A stretch of 64,000 nt of DNA from Macrosoma leucophasiata (taxonomy: Eukaryota; Arthropoda; Insecta; Lepidoptera; Hedylidae), in assembly GCA_036365455.1 (NCBI GenBank), contig JAWQUS010000016.1, positions 17,879,001 through 17,943,000 on the forward strand, given 5' to 3'. The notes beneath the pieces were generated by a model. The model was not told the DNA's origin, did not search any database, and worked only from the letters and a program-made list of their open reading frames with translations. Numbering within the stretch: position 1 is the first letter of the stretch; the number at the start of each line of letters is the position of its first letter. The position numbers and the translations under genes were made by a program. Positions 60,233-64,000 of the stretch are shown one piece after another.

Positions 60233-63200
60233 TCGGGTTATTGAAATGTGTTCGCAATTTAGGTTTTTTATTTGGTGTATTTTTTTAGGTTAAATTTATC
60301 AGTGTTTTATATGGTGTGGATATATTTTCAGGGTAATGTTAATAAATTTTAAATATCAAATTTTTCGTAACTTGGAATTATTTGGTGATCTTCACTAATA
60401 GGAGATTAGTATTAATGGTTTGGTTTCTATCGGCAATTTTTGTTACAAGAGACAACGGTGCCAACTTTTAGTAAAAAATTAATACAACGGAATTTTGGGA
60501 TCAAAATAACGTGAAAATTCTGTAAAATACTGATAATTGTAATTAAATATAACTCACGCTAAGTAGACTTTGAAGAAAATTAGATTTATAACAGTTTATT
60601 GAAGTTGAGTCACCAAATTGCCTAAATAGGTAATATACATGTCTTAAAACTTGATTTTATATGTATAAAAAGGTAGTTTTATTAAAATCTACTTAAAAAA
60701 TATTAAAATATTAAAAAATCTTGTAGGCACATAAAGTAGATTTAAGCTTTTATTATTAATTTTATGATTTCGACAAATTTAAATGAGCAATGCCACAAGA
60801 TAATCTCAAGAAATCATGTACAGATTTCATGTTGTACTGTTGAAACCGGTTGATCACATGAGTATCTTTATACGGTTGCATTAAGAGCTATATTGGATAA
60901 GTAGAAAGTTCCACACTGTAACACAAAAATATAACAAAAAATTATAATGTACCTAAGAAACGCTACCCAACAGTGGCTTAAGAAAATAGGTCTGTTCTGT
61001 ATGGTGTTGTAAATAAATAATTTACTTAATGCGGTTTAATATTCATTCAGTTTTCATTTTTATCCTTCCTTGTAAATTATATGACGAAGGATTTATTGGC
61101 TACGTTTAAAATATGTTATTGTTAAAACTTAAATAATTGTGATGGTAGTTCTATAAGATTAAGGTGTTTCGTTTTATATGGATGTTCCACATTTTTTGCT
61201 GTGATGTTTGTATATTTAATGTGTTATTTAAATGTGATTGTTGGGGATCTCTAAAAGAGTTGATTTTCAAGTAAGATGTTAATAATTTGTATGTTGTTAA
61301 ATTGTTTACGTTTCCATTATTTTATTTTTCAAAATTTTGCTGTTTTTCCATTTATATAAGTATTTATACGATACGATTTTTAGAGGCCATAATTTATATA
61401 CAAGCAAAAGAATACCCGTTCAAGAAAACTATTTCACATTTTTCTGTACAATTCACCAAGAATTTGGAGCTATAAGTAATTATTTACTAAACGAATGGAT
61501 GTTCAATGATTATAACAAACTCATAAACCTGACCTTGTAATAAAAAAATGTATTTAGTATAGCCGAACTTGTAGATTGTTGCTTCATATCAAGAGGTAGT
61601 GGTTAATACTGAAACCCAATACACAATATCTGTTCTTTTAGTATTGATATTAGAAGCGCATCTTGGGTGGGACAAATAGGGCATGGACGCAGGTCACCAT
61701 TTGAAGGGAAGTTCGCCAAACAACAATAAAAACAGGAGCAAGTCTACAAAATCACGTATAATTTTTCGAAGAAACAAGAAAATCTAATCTATGTAAAAGC
61801 AACAATAAAATTTGAGACAAAAAATATTTTATTTATTTTGTAGTCGAGTCAATAGTCCATCAATATAATAAAATCTAACATTTTATTATATTGATTGTTA
61901 AACTTGTGCAAGATGCGTGCCCTAATCGCCACGTTCATCTAATATGCCCATATATTTTCGAGGACATTGCGGCCAAAATCATACTTTTCCAACCAATTTC
62001 ACGGCTAGTAAGTGAAACGATTATTTTAATAAGCTACGTTTTGTTTCTTGTAGGTTTTAATATTATAATACATATTTTTATAGAGAGCGATGATTTAAGT
62101 GTTCAAGATGTTGTTTTTTCACGATAATGTAAATTAAAAATAGATTAAAAGTACAAAATTGTATTTACTTATTAAATAAATCGTTTTAAAACGAATTTTA
62201 TTACTTATCACAATTTTACATTGATTAGTCTTTCTTTTGAGTAGTTTACGAATCTTGTTAGTATTTGCTGTAATGTAATCAAATCTAATTTATGGATTTT
62301 TTGTGTTTATATTGTTTCTAAGAAGCTTTTGTAAAACTCAGCCCCATTATTTTGTTCTAATAGTAATAGTTAATTATTCTCAATATACCAATTCTTTTCT
62401 ATTTAAAGCTGTGCTTCCATTGATTTCGTATACTTGCTTTCTTTAATATATTTGAATTTAACTGAAACGTGTGTTTATTTTGGTCTTTTTTTAACTGACA
62501 TATAATTATTTATATGTACTCGCCCCTTCGTACACAAGACTACGCAAATCTTCGATACTCAACGATTTTAGTCTCCAAGCGACTACCGCTCTACAAATTA
62601 ATTGAGGCGATACACTAGTTGTGTCGCCGACATTCGTCCCGCGTATGGTGGTGGTCGCTTGGAGACTAAAAACGTCGAGTATCGAAGATTTGCGTAGCCT
62701 TGTGTACGAAGGGGCTAAGAGAGTTAGAGTAAAGCGATGGTTTTTGGGTTCGATTTATACATCTAGCTTTTCACCTCAACTCTACTTATCATGACCAAAA
62801 AACAACAAGAAATAAAAATTAATTATGTATTCTTAGGCGTTGGATTTTCAAAGATACACAGATATGGGTGCAAAATATTTTATTTTGTACTTCACATTAC
62901 ATTTCAAACTTAGATTTAAGATCACAACTTACTTTTGTGTAAAGACAAAGAGGAACTTCATAGATAAAATGTTACAATTAATATTTGGTACATGGCACAA
63001 TACCTTCATGAGATATGAATAGTCCATTAGCTATGCACACAATAAGTGATCAAGAGTGTATTATATTTTGTGATGTCCTTAGTATGCTTGGTAAAATACA
63101 GTCCTTTTCAAGGAAATCTGTTATACGATGGAGGAAGAATTCGTTTTATTGTTCTCATTTTAATCTAAGAAACAACCAATCTAACATTTTTTTCTATGAA

Positions 63201-64000
63201 ATAAATTGTGCAATAATTGATAAATAGAACCCGATACGATATCCATAAGCAGCTACGAGGATTACAAAATCATACTGAAGCATAATTAACAGATTTGATA
63301 GGGTTATTTAACACCATTCACCGTTCATAATTTCTTCAACTGTTTATTGTTTATGCCTTTTATTATTTGACGTACTAAAATAATTTCTCCAATAATAAGT
63401 TCCTCAATAAGTTCACTACACTTATGTTTGTTAACTACAATTCTTTTAAAAGTTCGTCATTGTGATTAATACAGTGAAAATACAATTATGAATTTAATCC
63501 AATTGGATTTTTAGTTTCGTGACACTTGCTATATTTATGATAATACGCAAACATGTTCGTACATATCATGAACAAAAGTATAACTAACAAAAATACATAA
63601 TCCATTGTAAACCGATTGAGTTAAATAACTAAAAATGTTCGCAAAAAGGTTATTACACGTATTCATGGAGTATATTGCAATAATGAAAATGCATAGCTAA
63701 TGAGCATACATTTAACATTCCACCATGATTCTTAAACGCTAAAATTGCTTCGACTCCATAACAGTGGACTGTCGTCTATTAACTACTGAATCCCTCTTGT
63801 TCTAGTATTAAAAAAAATGCTAGCTAAGCGCACTTCACTCTATAGGAAGAATAACACCTAGGCGGTTATCTGGACAAAAATAAAATCATAACAGCTTCAG
63901 CACAGATAAGAATAACCGGACAAAGACAGAGTGGGGGTGCGTGGTACTGCGATCTAAATTGCATTATATTGCGTCATTGTTATTATTGTCTTTTTAACCG
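60233..64000. other. A+T-rich downstream region
   Basis: It probably includes the 3' UTR of gene B; AATAAA occurs for example at 61012 and 61803. A 14-bp perfect hairpin lies at 61861-61893 and a MITE at 62522. The open frames at 61287, 61891, 62840 and 63015 show no coding character. Nothing else is seen. Confidence 0.5.
62522..62715. mobile_element. Long fold-back MITE (GCCCCTTCG ends)
   Basis: The left arm (from GCCCCTTCGTACACAAG through 'gtctccaagcgac') is mirrored almost exactly on the right, about 65 nt per arm, 194 bp in total. Confidence 0.85.

Noticed and set aside
61287..63227. Several 60-78 codon ORFs downstream of gene B
   Set aside because: They are A+T-rich, Phe/Ile/Lys-dominated, with no splice signals or motifs; probably 3' UTR or spacer.

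Overview
This window is nuclear DNA from an insect, almost certainly a moth or butterfly. The genes are split by GT-AG introns. Introns and spacers are A+T rich, and short G+C-rich exons stand out against them. Several repeats have layouts common in lepidopteran genomes: tRNA-headed SINEs with a 'ctaccccttcggggattacagg' type tail, BMC1-like repeats, Helitron-like ends with 'cgcgacttcgtccg', and the 'cccccttattcataaa' MITE. Nothing bacterial is present (no operons, CRISPR or IS).

Three host genes can be assembled from splice sites, phase and reading frame, all on the plus strand. (1) A small two-exon gene at 3421-4332 (103 aa) has a first coding exon of only 8 nt; its ends resemble the FAM104/VCF group. 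(2) ZF gene A, 6593-34791, has 12 coding exons (566 aa): a Gln-rich, probably trans-activating N-terminal half, a Lys-rich stretch, four consecutive C2H2 zinc fingers, an Ala/Pro-rich linker and a poly-Gln C-terminus. (3) ZF gene B, 49646-59469, has 8 coding exons (471 aa) and is a diverged tandem paralogue of A. It shares the MNFA start, the Lys-rich stretch and the same four fingers, which align without gaps. Both are probably nuclear DNA-binding transcription factors. I could not name the family.

The rest is mostly transposon strata. 1-3.2 kb: a Tc1-like element with 27-bp inverted ends and an intron-containing transposase remnant, itself hit by a MITE. 7-20 kb (introns of A): MITEs, SINEs, LINE fossils and a 48-bp minisatellite built from 16-bp monomers. 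20.8-24.2 kb: a 3.3-kb RTE-like LINE on the minus strand, dead but with an intact 12-bp target duplication. 24.9-25.8 kb: a large inverted repeat with two later insertions. 28.2-34.4 kb: a 6163-bp full-length Jockey-type LINE with two open reading frames and a perfect 11-bp target duplication. This is the youngest-looking insertion, lying in the last intron of gene A in the same orientation. 35.9-49 kb: intergenic DNA with MITEs, an ACC-rich block, and a TA-flanked DNA transposon carrying a broken mariner transposase, whose empty site is preserved elsewhere in the window. 50-58 kb (introns of B): a hAT MITE, Helitron-like repeats, a CR1-like LINE nested in a BMC1-like repeat, and a LINE tail that landed 17 bp upstream of an exon. 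59.5-64 kb: the probable 3' region of gene B and a 612-bp element with a broken THAP-domain exon.

I found no new multi-gene system. The most useful observations are the intact LINE with an altered endonuclease motif and a tRNA-like arm in its ORF2, the paired zinc-finger genes with a displaced intron, an exon-duplication fossil, a retainable 90-nt intron, the LINE insertion at a splice acceptor and the THAP fossil.
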